The position numbers and the translations under genes were made by a program. The notes below the pieces were generated by a model. It made no database searches. It saw nothing but the letters and a program-made list of their open reading frames with translations, and had not been told where the DNA came from. DNA of 64,000 nucleotides from Paracoccaceae bacterium (GTDB taxonomy: Bacteria; Pseudomonadota; Alphaproteobacteria; Rhodobacterales; Rhodobacteraceae): assembly GCA_019454225.1 (NCBI GenBank), contig CP075370.1, forward strand, positions 1,602,001-1,666,000, read 5' to 3'. Positions 29,001 through 36,964 of this stretch are shown here, one piece after another (the first letter of the stretch is position 1; each line of letters begins with the position of its first letter).

Positions 29001-30399
29001 CGCCCGTGCCGGAACCGCCACCTGCGCCGGGATTGGCGCCGCCGCTGCTGCCGCCGCTGCCGCCACCGGCGCTGCCGCTGCCCGGATTGGCGCCGCCGCT
29101 GCTGCCGCCGCTGCCGCCACCGGCGCTGCCGCTGCCCGGATTGGCGCCGCCGCTGCTGCCGCCGCTGCCGCCACCGGCGCTGCCCCTGCCGGGATTGGCG
29201 CCGCCGCTGCTGCCGCCGCTGCCGCTGCCGGAACCGCCGCCGCTGCCGGCGCCGGGCGCCTGGCCGTTGTCGCCGTTGGTGTCGCCCAGGTCCTCGAGCG
29301 CGTTCTCGATGAACTTGTCGATCACCGTCAGGACGCCCTTGGCCTTCTTGCGGTCACCCGACTTCAGGACCGTTTCCATCATCTTCAGCAGCTTGGCGGC
29401 CTGGCCCGAAAGGGCGGCATCGCCAGTCTCGATCAGGGTCTCGAGGATCGGCTGCTGTTCTTCCCAGCGGGCGTCGAAATCATCCTTGTCGTCACCCTTG
29501 CCGCCCTTGTTGCCCTTGCCGCCCTCTTCCTCCTCGGGCGCTGCGCCGCCCTTGGGCGGTTTCGCGCCGCCCGCCTTGCCCCCCTCGCCGCCCCCCTCGC
29601 CGCCGCCCTCGTCGCCGCCGGCCGAGCCGCCGCCGCCCCTGCGCCTGCCGCCGTCGTCATCCGGCCCGGCATCGGCGCCCTTTTCGCCCACGGCATCCTT
29701 CAGGCGGCGTTCGACCTCATCAAGGTGGTCACTGGCCTGTTCCAGATCGCCCGTCTTGATCCCGTCGCGCGCCCGCACGATCAGGTCATCCAGCACATCG
29801 GCCACGTCGCCCACGACCTCGGCCAGCTTGGCCAGCGTCGATTCCAGCTTGTCGGCCCGCGCGGTCAGCACCTCGACGGCAAGTTCCTGCTTTTCTTCCT
29901 TGTCGGGTTCGCCGCCGCCGCTGCCCGGGCGCCGCGTCTTGGTGGCCGACCCGCCCGGTGCAATGATCTCGTCGATATCGTCGTCGTCGCCGTCATCGTC
30001 GCTTTCGCCCAGTTCCACGCCGCCGGGCAGCAGGATGCGGGGCTTGAACTTCATGAAGCCTTCGTTCTTCAGCAGGACCTTGAGCTTTTTCGTCATGCTG
30101 CCCGGGACCTTGTCGGTCTCGCATTCGAAGCGCAGCTCGCCCGATTCCAGCGTCACCTTGCCGAAGGCGCCCTTCGACGTGCCCGCCTGCTTCTTCGCCT
30201 GCTTGCCCAGAACCTCGGGGTTCTTGCGCTTGTGCGCCGCGATCAGCACCGGGTTGTCCTTGTCGCCGGTGAAATACATGCCGAAGTTCATCGTGCCGGA
30301 CTTCAGCTTCCGGAACACCTCCTCGAGGGGCATGAACGGGCTCTCGCCGTCGTCCTCGTCGCCACCCTTGCCTTTATTTCCCTTGCCCTTCAAAGCCAT
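26005..30399 (-). CDS. Giant (1464-residue) helical coiled-coil protein of unknown function
   Basis: I do not recognise this protein. Residues 1-20 are Lys/Gly-rich. Residues of about 20-137 look like a folded domain (MNFGMYFTGDKDNPVLIAAHK and LRFECETDKVPGSMTKKLKVL stretches) ending in PRILLPGGVEL. A stretch of consecutive Asp follows, then short helical parts, a Lys/Glu/Gly-rich linker, and a Gly/Ser tandem repeat at about residues 385-456. The remaining 1000 residues are Ala/Glu/Lys-rich and almost wholly helical. They contain a few short Gly-rich hydrophobic patches (VPGAGAIGDALISIF; GLGGMFGPIIDTALGFGG). There is no signal peptide, no clear membrane helix, and almost no Cys. Codon use matches the chromosome. 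The gene stands alone; the 138 bases upstream are locally AT-rich and should hold its promoter. Confidence 0.85.
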   Translation of the reverse strand: MALKGKGNKGKGGDEDDGESPFMPLEEVFRKLKSGTMNFGMYFTGDKDNPVLIAAHKRKNPEVLGKQAKKQAGTSKGAFGKVTLESGELRFECETDKVPGSMTKKLKVLLKNEGFMKFKPRILLPGGVELGESDDDGDDDDIDEIIAPGGSATKTRRPGSGGGEPDKEEKQELAVEVLTARADKLESTLAKLAEVVGDVADVLDDLIVRARDGIKTGDLEQASDHLDEVERRLKDAVGEKGADAGPDDDGGRRRGGGGSAGGDEGGGEGGGEGGKAGGAKPPKGGAAPEEEEGGKGNKGGKGDDKDDFDARWEEQQPILETLIETGDAALSGQAAKLLKMMETVLKSGDRKKAKGVLTVIDKFIENALEDLGDTNGDNGQAPGAGSGGGSGSGSGGSSGGANPGRGSAGGGSGGSSGGANPGSGSAGGGSGGSSGGANPGSGSAGGGSGGSSGGANPGAGGGSGTGADADEEARAKAAQAEALRVAQGASAASSGAEAARESAARSQAAAEQSMAEAETYHMEGLDQVGPERAAEVKAAFDKAKAAAEECKQALEEARAASAEAEAAAMEAQSTAQGTRDASGVQATQGKVQAAEAARAKADAAAAKARDAYVRAQTARGEAQELLAKALEEAKNHNKEKEAEAETVVQDIKAKVGQAAGQVAEGIIDTIVDQAKAAAKTMETMARIAVPGAGAIGDALISIFTDKKSQTQQMVETAIGAVTAAAQKIAEGGKALYEAEKAKYDAAQQAYEMVKKGWEAQEQAFEKIVAQGGSFVEKMLAAKRDMVKSGIEKVGEHNAKAGEALTETQSGVQALTGAISRAATGFIDRVSEGKVKSASGLLAAGVEAMTTAKSGVEAAITDFGQASTAAVQAAQAERDRLKQEAEDLAKPYLDKASQIAGVTGEVAVKALEEARKAGTGLGGMFGPIIDTALGFGGSLFEEAKQAAEAKKSEAEKAVGQIIAEVEKTKAQIETALTGKKQEIQTLAEQKKTEVTDLAERLKDLFGKPTAPETEFVGLPTEIGVFADAAKAPIDALKALRGEGTAATDAIGNIVSDIGEGIGRLGDLVKDAVEKIVPDLSDDPVTPKVEELDGKAKAAEAKAGELAAGEKSALDAILAAKKAAEDFVKGKIDEATALVSDAESIAKQAGTGMSGLRNGMISDLKKKLEELLKKQEEAKAKGGKIPAEVLEGTKEAQAKIEEAKTATEEQIKKAADLLKNEIDAWKKAHEAGTAQRDEIKKMVVDGTAEFDKVKAELVAKYGQTGATMADSARDPFDNAKAEVDSIATEFNAVRDAAKAAEAKLALVVDNPDNAAELIAAKDAQTRGMVTQENLMKRLPGIKTQIQAAIAKVRTLPAQAAADFKATEGRHVADMKSKVTTLQAQLGQAKLKKDPSALDSFIESARNRMGDANGIVTFYDDFKGGSEPARVRAVVAADRERIAQLLKEGEQAKAEMQAGEVPPAGGA
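29031..29246 (-). repeat. 54-bp tandem repeat coding an 18-residue Gly/Ser unit
   Basis: The landmark GATTGGCGCC recurs at 29031, 29085, 29139 and 29193, exactly 54 bases apart. In the protein this gives about four copies of GGANPGSGSAGGGSGGSS, inside a longer Gly/Ser-rich linker. The copies are almost identical in DNA, which implies recent expansion and likely length variation between strains. Confidence 0.9.
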
Positions 30400-30537
30400 G
30401 GCCCGGCACTCCCAGAAACGGCGCGGCGCTTGGGCCGCAGTGAATCAAACGACTTGCAGGGTCAATAATCGGCCCCGATATATGGCTAGCATGACAGCCG
30501 ACCTTACGTAAACGGAATTTGCAGGGATGCGCGGCGG

Positions 30538-31329
30538 TCAGCGCGCGCGGGCGGCAAGCCAGGCGGCCCAGTCGGCGCGCGAACCTTCGTAGACGTTCAG
30601 ATCGACCTTGCCGGTGATCCCGGGCACACGGCCGGTGCCGGAGTATTGCCAGAAGGTCCAGTGACGACCGCCGAACACGTCCTGCGGGTGCCCGGCGACC
30701 GAGCGCAGCCAGAACTCGTAGGGTCCCAGCCGCCACATCTCGTTGTCGCGGTAGAAGTCGACGGGGGAGTAGATGATCGGCCGCTGGCCGTAGTGACGCT
30801 CCACAAGGTCGAGAAAGACCCGCGCCTCGGCGCGGACGGTCTCGGCCGGGGGGCGGATGCGGCAGGTCGGGGAATGCGGCGTCCATTCCATGTCGAGCAC
30901 CGGCGGCAGACCGCCCCGGGGGACGTGGCGGATGAACCAGCGGGCCTGTTCGGCCGCCGGACGGCAGTGATACCAGAAATGATAGCCGCCGACCGGCACG
31001 CCGGCCGCCCGGGCCGCGCGGCGGTTCGCATCCCACAGGGGGTCGACCAGGTCCCCGCCCTCGGTGGCCTTGAGGAAGGCGAAGTTGACGCCGTTCGCCC
31101 GTGCCGTCGGCCAGTCGACCACGCCCTGCCAGCGCGAGATGTCGATGCCGTGGACCGGATAGCTCTGCGGCGCGCGGCCCGCCCAGGGATGCGGATCGTC
31201 ATCGCCGAAGTTCGGGGGCGTCACCGTGACTGCGGGCGGCGTCCGGTCTGGCGCCCGGGGCGCGGGCGCCCCGCATGCGACGAGCAGCAGGACGGCCAGG
31301 GTCGACAGGAGGGGCGGACAGATGCGCAT
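30538..31329 (-). CDS. Glycoside hydrolase family 25 lipoprotein (lysozyme-like)
   Basis: This 263-residue protein begins with a lipoprotein signal whose lipobox is LLVAC (Cys19). The GH25 barrel follows, with the GIDISRWQG motif at its start, AFLKATEG, GYHFWYH, and the catalytic acid pair in VLDMEW. GH25 enzymes cleave the beta-1,4 link between MurNAc and GlcNAc in peptidoglycan. The predicted location is the periplasmic face of a membrane. Its physiological role (wall remodelling or defence) is not shown by its neighbours. Confidence 0.9.
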   Translation of the reverse strand: MRICPPLLSTLAVLLLVACGAPAPRAPDRTPPAVTVTPPNFGDDDPHPWAGRAPQSYPVHGIDISRWQGVVDWPTARANGVNFAFLKATEGGDLVDPLWDANRRAARAAGVPVGGYHFWYHCRPAAEQARWFIRHVPRGGLPPVLDMEWTPHSPTCRIRPPAETVRAEARVFLDLVERHYGQRPIIYSPVDFYRDNEMWRLGPYEFWLRSVAGHPQDVFGGRHWTFWQYSGTGRVPGITGKVDLNVYEGSRADWAAWLAARAR

Positions 31330-31499
31330 GGCGCCATCCTGCCGTGCCGCGGCGCGCCTGTCACCCCCGGGTCGGCGACCATGGGCGATCAGGCACCAAT
31401 TGTGCGATATCTACAGGAACTGCAGGCCATGACCCGGAATTTTTGGCTGCCCGGCCTGTGGACAGATTGCGTTGCTGCATGATGCCGCTTCACCAGGCA

Positions 31500-31844
31500 T
31501 CACGCCTGCGGCGCGGTGAATTCGTCCCAGGCGGCCAGCGCATGCGCCGCATACATCACCGCCGGACCGCCGCCCATCTGCACAGCCATCGCCAGCACCG
31601 CCGCCACCTCGTCGCGCGTCGCGCCCGCCTTGGCCAGTGCCTCGACATGGAAGACGATGCAGGGTTCGCAGCGCAGGCCGACGGCGATTCCAAGCGCCAC
31701 ATATTCCCGTTCCTTGACCGACAGGGGCCCCTCGTCCTTGGCGGCCCGCGAGAGTTCGGCAAAGCCCGCCATGGTCAGCGGCAGCGTGCGGTTCAGGATG
31801 CGAAGTTCGCCGCGCATCGCGCCGGCCTTGTCACGATAGGTCAT
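31500..31844 (-). CDS. Carboxymuconolactone decarboxylase family (AhpD-like) protein
   Basis: This 114-residue protein is of the AhpD/CMD fold. The RCEPCIVFHVEAL segment gives the CxxC-xx-H arrangement typical of alkylhydroperoxidase-like members, which suggests a thiol peroxidase-like redox function. The ATG at 31844 (MTYRDK) is preferred to an earlier one in an Arg-rich extension. It is divergent from radA. The substrate is unknown. Confidence 0.85.
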   Translation of the reverse strand: MTYRDKAGAMRGELRILNRTLPLTMAGFAELSRAAKDEGPLSVKEREYVALGIAVGLRCEPCIVFHVEALAKAGATRDEVAAVLAMAVQMGGGPAVMYAAHALAAWDEFTAPQA

Positions 31845-31983
31845 GGGACGTCTCCGGAATGTTTCCCGGGCGCGCATCGCATGGCTTGGGGCTGGCGACG
31901 CTGATCCAGATCAGTTGGCGGCCGGAAGCCCGCGTTCCCTGCGGATGGTTGCGCCCCCGGTCCGGCGGAGGCACAAAGGCGCC

Positions 31984-33342
31984 ATGGCCCGCGCCCCCGC
32001 CACCGTCTTCACCTGCACCGCCTGCGGCGCCGTCCATGCGAAATGGGCGGGCCGCTGCGACGCCTGCGGCGGGTGGAACACCATCGTCGAGGAAGCGCCG
32101 CTGTCGGCGGGCCCGCGCGGTCCCACGGCACGCGGCAAGGGCATCGTGCTGTCCGACCTGTCGACGGCCGAACCCCCGCCGCCGCGCCTGCAGTCGGGGA
32201 TTGCCGAGCTTGACCGGGTGCTGGGTGGCGGGCTGGTGCCGGCATCCGCCATCCTGGTGGGCGGCGATCCCGGGATCGGGAAATCGACGCTGCTGTTGCA
32301 GGCGGCGGCGGCCTTTGCCCGCAGCGGCCAGACCTGTCTTTACGTCTCGGGCGAGGAGGCGGCGGCGCAGGTGCGGATGCGGGCGGCGCGGCTGGGCCTG
32401 TCGGATGCGCCGCTGCGGCTGGGCGCCGAGACGGCCCTGCGCGACATCCTGACGACACTGGATGCGGAGCGGCCCGCGCTGGCGGTGATCGATTCGATCC
32501 AGACCATGTGGCTCGACACGGTCGAGGCCGCGCCGGGATCCGTGGCGCAGGTGCGCGCGGCGGCGCATGAACTGGTGACCTTTGCCAAGCGGCGGGGCGT
32601 GGCGGTGGTGCTGGTGGGCCATGTCACCAAGGACGGCCAGATCGCCGGGCCGCGCGTGGTCGAGCACATGGTCGATTGCGTGCTGTATTTCGAGGGCGAG
32701 CGCGGCCACCAGTTCCGCATCCTGCGCGCGGTCAAGAACCGCTTTGGCCCGGCCGACGAGATCGGGGTGTTCGAGATGACGGGCGCGGGACTGGCCGAGG
32801 TGGCCAACCCGTCGGCCCTGTTCCTGTCGGAACGTGGCGCGCCCGTCGCGGGTTCGGCGGTCTTTGCGGGGATCGAGGGCACGCGGCCGCTGCTGGCCGA
32901 AATTCAGGCCCTGGTGGCGCCCTCGCCGCTGGGCACCCCCCGGCGCACGGTGGTGGGGCTGGACGGTGGGCGGCTGTCGACGATCCTCGCGGTGCTCGAG
33001 GCGCGCTGCGGGATCCCCTTTGCCGGACTCGACGTGTTCCTGAACGTCGCGGGCGGGCTGCGGGTGACGGAGCCGGCGGCGGATCTGGCGGTGGCGGCCG
33101 CGCTGCTTTCGGCACGCGAGGACGTGGCATTGCCGCGTGACATGGTGTTTTTCGGCGAAATCAGCCTGTCGGGCGCGCTGCGCCCGGTGGCGCAGACGGA
33201 AAACCGGTTGAAAGAGGCGGCGAAACTTGGTTTCTCACAGGCCGTGGCGCCCGCGCGCCCGCGCGGCGATGCATCGGGCATCGCGGTGCGGGACATGCCC
33301 GACCTGACGACCTTCACGGGCCAGATGTTCGGGGCGGGCTGA
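31984..33342 (+). CDS. radA: DNA repair protein RadA
   Basis: RadA is a RecA-like, DnaB-type branch-migration helicase that processes recombination intermediates. The 452-residue product has the N-terminal zinc finger (Cys11, Cys14, Cys25, Cys28), the Walker A motif GDPGIGKST (Lys100), the RadA-specific KNRFG motif beginning at Lys251, and a C-terminal Lon-like S5 domain. The ATG at 31984 starts exactly at the zinc-finger domain. Length and motifs are complete. It is followed by cvpA after 47 bases. Confidence 0.97.
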   Translation: MARAPATVFTCTACGAVHAKWAGRCDACGGWNTIVEEAPLSAGPRGPTARGKGIVLSDLSTAEPPPPRLQSGIAELDRVLGGGLVPASAILVGGDPGIGKSTLLLQAAAAFARSGQTCLYVSGEEAAAQVRMRAARLGLSDAPLRLGAETALRDILTTLDAERPALAVIDSIQTMWLDTVEAAPGSVAQVRAAAHELVTFAKRRGVAVVLVGHVTKDGQIAGPRVVEHMVDCVLYFEGERGHQFRILRAVKNRFGPADEIGVFEMTGAGLAEVANPSALFLSERGAPVAGSAVFAGIEGTRPLLAEIQALVAPSPLGTPRRTVVGLDGGRLSTILAVLEARCGIPFAGLDVFLNVAGGLRVTEPAADLAVAAALLSAREDVALPRDMVFFGEISLSGALRPVAQTENRLKEAAKLGFSQAVAPARPRGDASGIAVRDMPDLTTFTGQMFGAG

Positions 33343-33389
33343 ACGGCAAGGGGCGCGGGCCAGAGACGCCCCGGAACAGGAGCGAGGGA

Positions 33390-33989
33390 ATGGAAGGCTT
33401 TACGCTGGTCGATGGTGTGGTCGCCCTCGTCATCGTGTTGTCGGCGGTGCTGGCCTATTCGCGGGGGCTGGTGCGGGAAGCGCTCGCGATCCTCGGGTGG
33501 ATCGGCGCGGCCGTGGTGGCCTACATGTTCGCGGCTGCCGCACAGCCGCTGATCAAGGAGTTGCCGGTGATCGGCGATTTCCTGGCCGACAGTTGCGAAC
33601 TGTCGATCATCGCGGCCTTCGCGGCGGTCTTTGCCCTGGGCCTGGTCGTCGCGTCGCTGTTCGCGCCGCTGATGTCGGGGCTGGTGCAGCGGTCGATCCT
33701 GGGCGGGCTGGACCAGGGCCTGGGGTTCCTGTTCGGCGTGCTGCGGGGCATCGTGCTGGTTGCCGTGGCCTTCATCGTCTATGACCGCGCGGTCTCGGCC
33801 AACACCATCCCGATGGTGGACAACTCGCGGTCGGCCAAGGTTTTTGCCAGCTTCCAGTCGAACATCGACGAAAACATTCCCGACGATGCGCCGGGCTGGA
33901 TCGTGGCGCGCTACGAGGAACTGACCGGCGTTTGCGCCGCTCCGGCGGCGCCTGTCGCCCCCTCGACCCCGGCCCCCGCCGCGCCGTGA
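33390..33989 (+). CDS. cvpA: CvpA family membrane protein
   Basis: This 199-residue inner-membrane protein has four hydrophobic helices and the CvpA pattern: LVDGVVALVIVLSAVLAYSRGLVREAL at the start and GLDQGLGFLFGVLRGIVLV in the middle. An Ala/Pro-rich tail follows. CvpA is linked to envelope homeostasis and colicin V production. In many proteobacteria purF follows; here the next gene is a PLP enzyme whose GTG start overlaps the cvpA stop by four bases. Confidence 0.92.
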   Translation: MEGFTLVDGVVALVIVLSAVLAYSRGLVREALAILGWIGAAVVAYMFAAAAQPLIKELPVIGDFLADSCELSIIAAFAAVFALGLVVASLFAPLMSGLVQRSILGGLDQGLGFLFGVLRGIVLVAVAFIVYDRAVSANTIPMVDNSRSAKVFASFQSNIDENIPDDAPGWIVARYEELTGVCAAPAAPVAPSTPAPAAP

Positions 33990-35101
33990 GCGACGACACC
34001 GCGCGTTCGGCCGCGCAGATCCAGCATCACCGGGCTGCCGGGCTGGCCACCGGGGCGCCGCTGGCGCCCCCGATCCACACCGGCGTGACCTTTCACCTGC
34101 CCGAGGTGGCGGGTGCGCCGCATGTCTACGGACGGAACGGCCAGCCGACCTGGGACGAGGTCGAGGCGCAGCTTGGCCTGCTGGAAGGCGCACCCTGCGT
34201 GGCGTTCCCGTCCGGCATGGCGGCGATTTCCGCGGCGCTGTTCGCCACACTGGGCGCCGGCGCGCGCGTCGTGGTTCCGTCGGACGGCTACTATGTCACG
34301 CGGGTTCTGGCGCGGGAGTTCCTGGCGCGGTTCGGTGTATCGGTTGCCGAACTGCCGACGCGGGACTATGCGACGGCCGATTTCGCGGGTGTCGCGGTGG
34401 TCTATCTGGAAACTCCGTCCAACCCGGGGCTCGATCTGGTGGATATCGCGGATGTCGCCCAGAGGGCACATGCCGCCGGGGCGGTGGTGATCGCGGACAA
34501 CACGACGATGACACCGCTGTTGCAGCGCCCGCTTGATCTGGGGGCCGACCTGGTGGTGGCGGCCGATACCAAGGCACCGGCGGGGCATGCCGACGTGCTG
34601 TTCGGGCACGTGGCGGGGCGCGAAGCGGGGCTGATGGCGCGGGTGCGCGACTGGCGTCGGCTGTCGGGCGCGGTGCCGGGCCCGTTCGAGGCCTGGCTGG
34701 TGCATCGCGGGATCGAGACGCTGGAGGTGCGGCTGGCCCGCATGTGCGAGACTGCGGGCATCATCGCCGGGCGTCTGGCGGGGCATCCGCGGGTCCGGGG
34801 GCTGCGCTATCCAGGTCTGCCGGGCGACCCGGCGCATCGGCTGGCACGTCGGCAGATGGCGGGTTTCGGTTTTCTGATCGGGTTCGAGCTGGAGGGCGAG
34901 GCCGAGGCCGAGACCTTCCTGTCCGCCTGTCCGCTGATCGCGCAGACCACGAGCTTCGGATCGACCCATACATCGGGCGAACGCCGTGCCCGCTGGGGCG
35001 ACCCGGTGGCGCCGGGCTTCATCCGGCTGTCGGTCGGATGCGAGCCTGTCGAGGTGCTGTGGTCGGCCATCGCCGATGCGCTTGCCCCGGTGGGCGCCTG
35101 A
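33986..35101 (+). CDS. Cys/Met metabolism PLP-dependent enzyme
   Basis: This 371-residue enzyme is of the cystathionine gamma-synthase/beta-lyase fold. HVYGRNGQPTWDEVEAQLGLLEG and CVAFPSGMAAIS are family segments, the phosphate and cofactor region is YLETPSNPGLDLVDI, and the PLP lysine is in ADTKAPAGHADV. The C-terminal VRLSVGCEP-like segment (here FIRLSVGCEPVE) is also typical. The GTG start at 33986 overlaps the cvpA stop codon, so translation is coupled. The exact reaction (lyase, synthase or O-acetylhomoserine sulfhydrylase) cannot be decided by eye. Confidence 0.88.
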   Translation: MSDDTARSAAQIQHHRAAGLATGAPLAPPIHTGVTFHLPEVAGAPHVYGRNGQPTWDEVEAQLGLLEGAPCVAFPSGMAAISAALFATLGAGARVVVPSDGYYVTRVLAREFLARFGVSVAELPTRDYATADFAGVAVVYLETPSNPGLDLVDIADVAQRAHAAGAVVIADNTTMTPLLQRPLDLGADLVVAADTKAPAGHADVLFGHVAGREAGLMARVRDWRRLSGAVPGPFEAWLVHRGIETLEVRLARMCETAGIIAGRLAGHPRVRGLRYPGLPGDPAHRLARRQMAGFGFLIGFELEGEAEAETFLSACPLIAQTTSFGSTHTSGERRARWGDPVAPGFIRLSVGCEPVEVLWSAIADALAPVGA

Positions 35102-35107
35102 CGCCGG

Positions 35108-35572
35108 TCAGCGCCGGGCCGCGGGCCCGTGTCCCTGTGCCGCGGCCAGCGACAGCAGCAGCGAGCCGATCACGCAGCCGGTGAACAGGTGCAGGCCCCA
35201 GCCGAAGGTGATGGTTCCGCCGTCGATCCCCTTGAACAGCGCCGCATAGACCGCGATCAGGAACACGTCGGCCATGGCGAAACGCCCGATGTGCCACAGC
35301 ACGGCCTCGACACGGGGCGACATCAGGCGCAGCAGCAGCAGCCCGGTGCCCAGAACCTTGACCGTGGGCGCCACGATGGCCGCAAAGGTCAGCAGCAGCC
35401 CCAGTGCCGCATCCTCGGCCCAGACGGATTGCAGCGTGGTGATCAGCGACAGGTCCGTGCCCCCGGCCCAGAAGGCCAGCCGGACCTTCACCGTCATCAG
35501 CGGCGCGAACCAGGCGACCGGGAACAGCACCGCCAGCAGGGCGGTCAGCGCGAGCAGGGCAGGGCGGGGCAT
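35108..35572 (-). CDS. Paraquat-inducible protein A (PqiA-like) membrane protein
   Basis: This 154-residue protein has about four membrane helices and is related to the PqiA domain. It has LLTFAAIVAPTVKVLGTGLLLL and a helix with FAMADVFLIAVYAALFKG, which match the PqiA core (the W-x-M-x-D-V-F-type segment). It is a single-domain form, half the size of full PqiA. It converges with the PLP enzyme gene. PqiA proteins take part in lipid transport across the envelope with MCE-domain partners; none is adjacent, though mlaEF lie 1.4 kb away. Confidence 0.78.
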   Translation of the reverse strand: MPRPALLALTALLAVLFPVAWFAPLMTVKVRLAFWAGGTDLSLITTLQSVWAEDAALGLLLTFAAIVAPTVKVLGTGLLLLRLMSPRVEAVLWHIGRFAMADVFLIAVYAALFKGIDGGTITFGWGLHLFTGCVIGSLLLSLAAAQGHGPAARR

Positions 35573-35623
35573 GGGCGGCTCCGTTCGGCGGCCTGCCCGA
35601 TGTGAGGGGCGGCGGACGCCGCG

Positions 35624-36409
35624 TCAATCCCGCCGCGCGGCCGAGGCCATGGCAGGCGGCAGGCCCAGCGGCACCACATTCGCATCGCGCGGGTCGTCGA
35701 GTTCATAGCCCAGCATCGGCAGCAGTTCGCGCAGGTCGGCCTCCAGCCGCTTGACCTGCGTGTGGTTCTTCCGCTCTTCCGCCTCGATGTCGGTCAGCCA
35801 GCGGCGCAGCTCGTCGCAGATCGACCGGGCCAGCGACAGCCGTTCGGCCATCCGCGCGGTTTCTTCCTGACGCTGGCGCAGGAAGGTGCGGGCGCGTTCC
35901 ACCCGGTCGGCGGAATAGACCCGGGCGAGGTCGCGGCTCTGGTGGCTCATCTGTGCGGCGATGGTCAGCAGTTCGGGTTCCAGGTCGGCGAGGTCGGGGT
36001 GCCGGCGCAGGTGCTCCATCCGCTGCCGCAGCGAATCGAATTCCGAGGACAGCGCAAAGACCGACCGCCGGTCGGCGGCATGGGCGATCTCGTAGGCGCG
36101 GCGCACATCCTCGACCGACAGCACGAAACTGCGGTGCCCGGCCTCAAGCCTGGCCATGCGGGCATTGGCGGGCAGCCAGAGGCACAGCATCAGCAGCAGC
36201 GCGGTCAGCCCCACCTGCAGCCACATCCCCGCCTGCGGCACATAGACACCGCCCCAGCGCAGCGACATCTCGGGCCAGGGCAGGAACCCCAGCGCGGCCG
36301 CCGCCGTGGCGCCCAGCGCCGCCAGCGCCGCGATCACCAGAAGCGCCTGCGCGGCCGATTGCATTCCTCGCTGCGCCTGCCGAACGAACGGCCCCAGTCC
36401 TGACATCAT
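35624..36409 (-). CDS. Conserved membrane protein with coiled-coil domain
   Basis: This 261-residue protein has two N-terminal membrane helices (about residues 16-42 and 55-79). A helical cytoplasmic part follows with DVRRAYEIAHAADRRSVFALSSEFDSLRQRMEHLRRHPDL and heptad-rich segments up to the C-terminus. I recall similar Rhodobacterales proteins listed loosely as DNA repair protein, without support. The start is one of two adjacent ATGs (36409 or 36406). Its function is unknown. Confidence 0.7.
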   Translation of the reverse strand: MMSGLGPFVRQAQRGMQSAAQALLVIAALAALGATAAAALGFLPWPEMSLRWGGVYVPQAGMWLQVGLTALLLMLCLWLPANARMARLEAGHRSFVLSVEDVRRAYEIAHAADRRSVFALSSEFDSLRQRMEHLRRHPDLADLEPELLTIAAQMSHQSRDLARVYSADRVERARTFLRQRQEETARMAERLSLARSICDELRRWLTDIEAEERKNHTQVKRLEADLRELLPMLGYELDDPRDANVVPLGLPPAMASAARRD

Positions 36410-36594
36410 GTCCCGTTGCCCCCCGGCCCGACAGTTCCCCGAACGTGCCGCAAGGCACGGAGAAGGCAACGAAAATCGTCAGGCTGGGGGCGATTGTGGC
36501 ATGCCGGGCGTGAAATGGCGCGCCATTGTTTCGCCGCTGGAAACGGTTGGCAACCCGGGGTTGCGAATGTTGTGCGGTCCTGCACCTCCGGCAG

Positions 36595-36960
36595 TCAGCC
36601 GCCCGGCAGCGCCTGCCCCGCCAGCACCAGCCAGAGCAGGGCGCAGGCCCCGATTCCCAGCACCGGCGCCGGTCCCGCCCCCGGGGTGCCGCGCAGGCGC
36701 CACAGGCAAATCGCGGCGGCGGCCAGGATCAGCGTGGCGCCCAGGAACACCTGTCCCTCGCCCGGCGCAACCGCCCGGGCCCGAAGCGCCCGCAGACCCA
36801 GCGGCGCCACCGCCATGCCCAGAAGCACGGCCATCAGCGCCCCCGCCCGACCGGCGCGGCCATCGGCCGACAGCGCCGCGATGGCTGTCCATGCCATGCC
36901 CAGGATCGCCGCCGCCCCCGCGCCCGCCGCCAGAACCCCCAGCGCCATCGGCGACAGCAT
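36595..36960 (-). CDS. Small membrane protein downstream of mlaF
   Basis: This 121-residue, Ala/Leu/Gly-rich protein has about four hydrophobic helices and no recognisable motif. The ATG at 36960 lies four bases after the mlaF stop, so it appears to be the last gene of the alr-mlaE-mlaF run. Its function is not known; a role with the MlaEF lipid transporter is only inferred from position. Confidence 0.6.
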   Translation of the reverse strand: MLSPMALGVLAAGAGAAAILGMAWTAIAALSADGRAGRAGALMAVLLGMAVAPLGLRALRARAVAPGEGQVFLGATLILAAAAICLWRLRGTPGAGPAPVLGIGACALLWLVLAGQALPGG

Positions 36961-36964
36961 CGCG

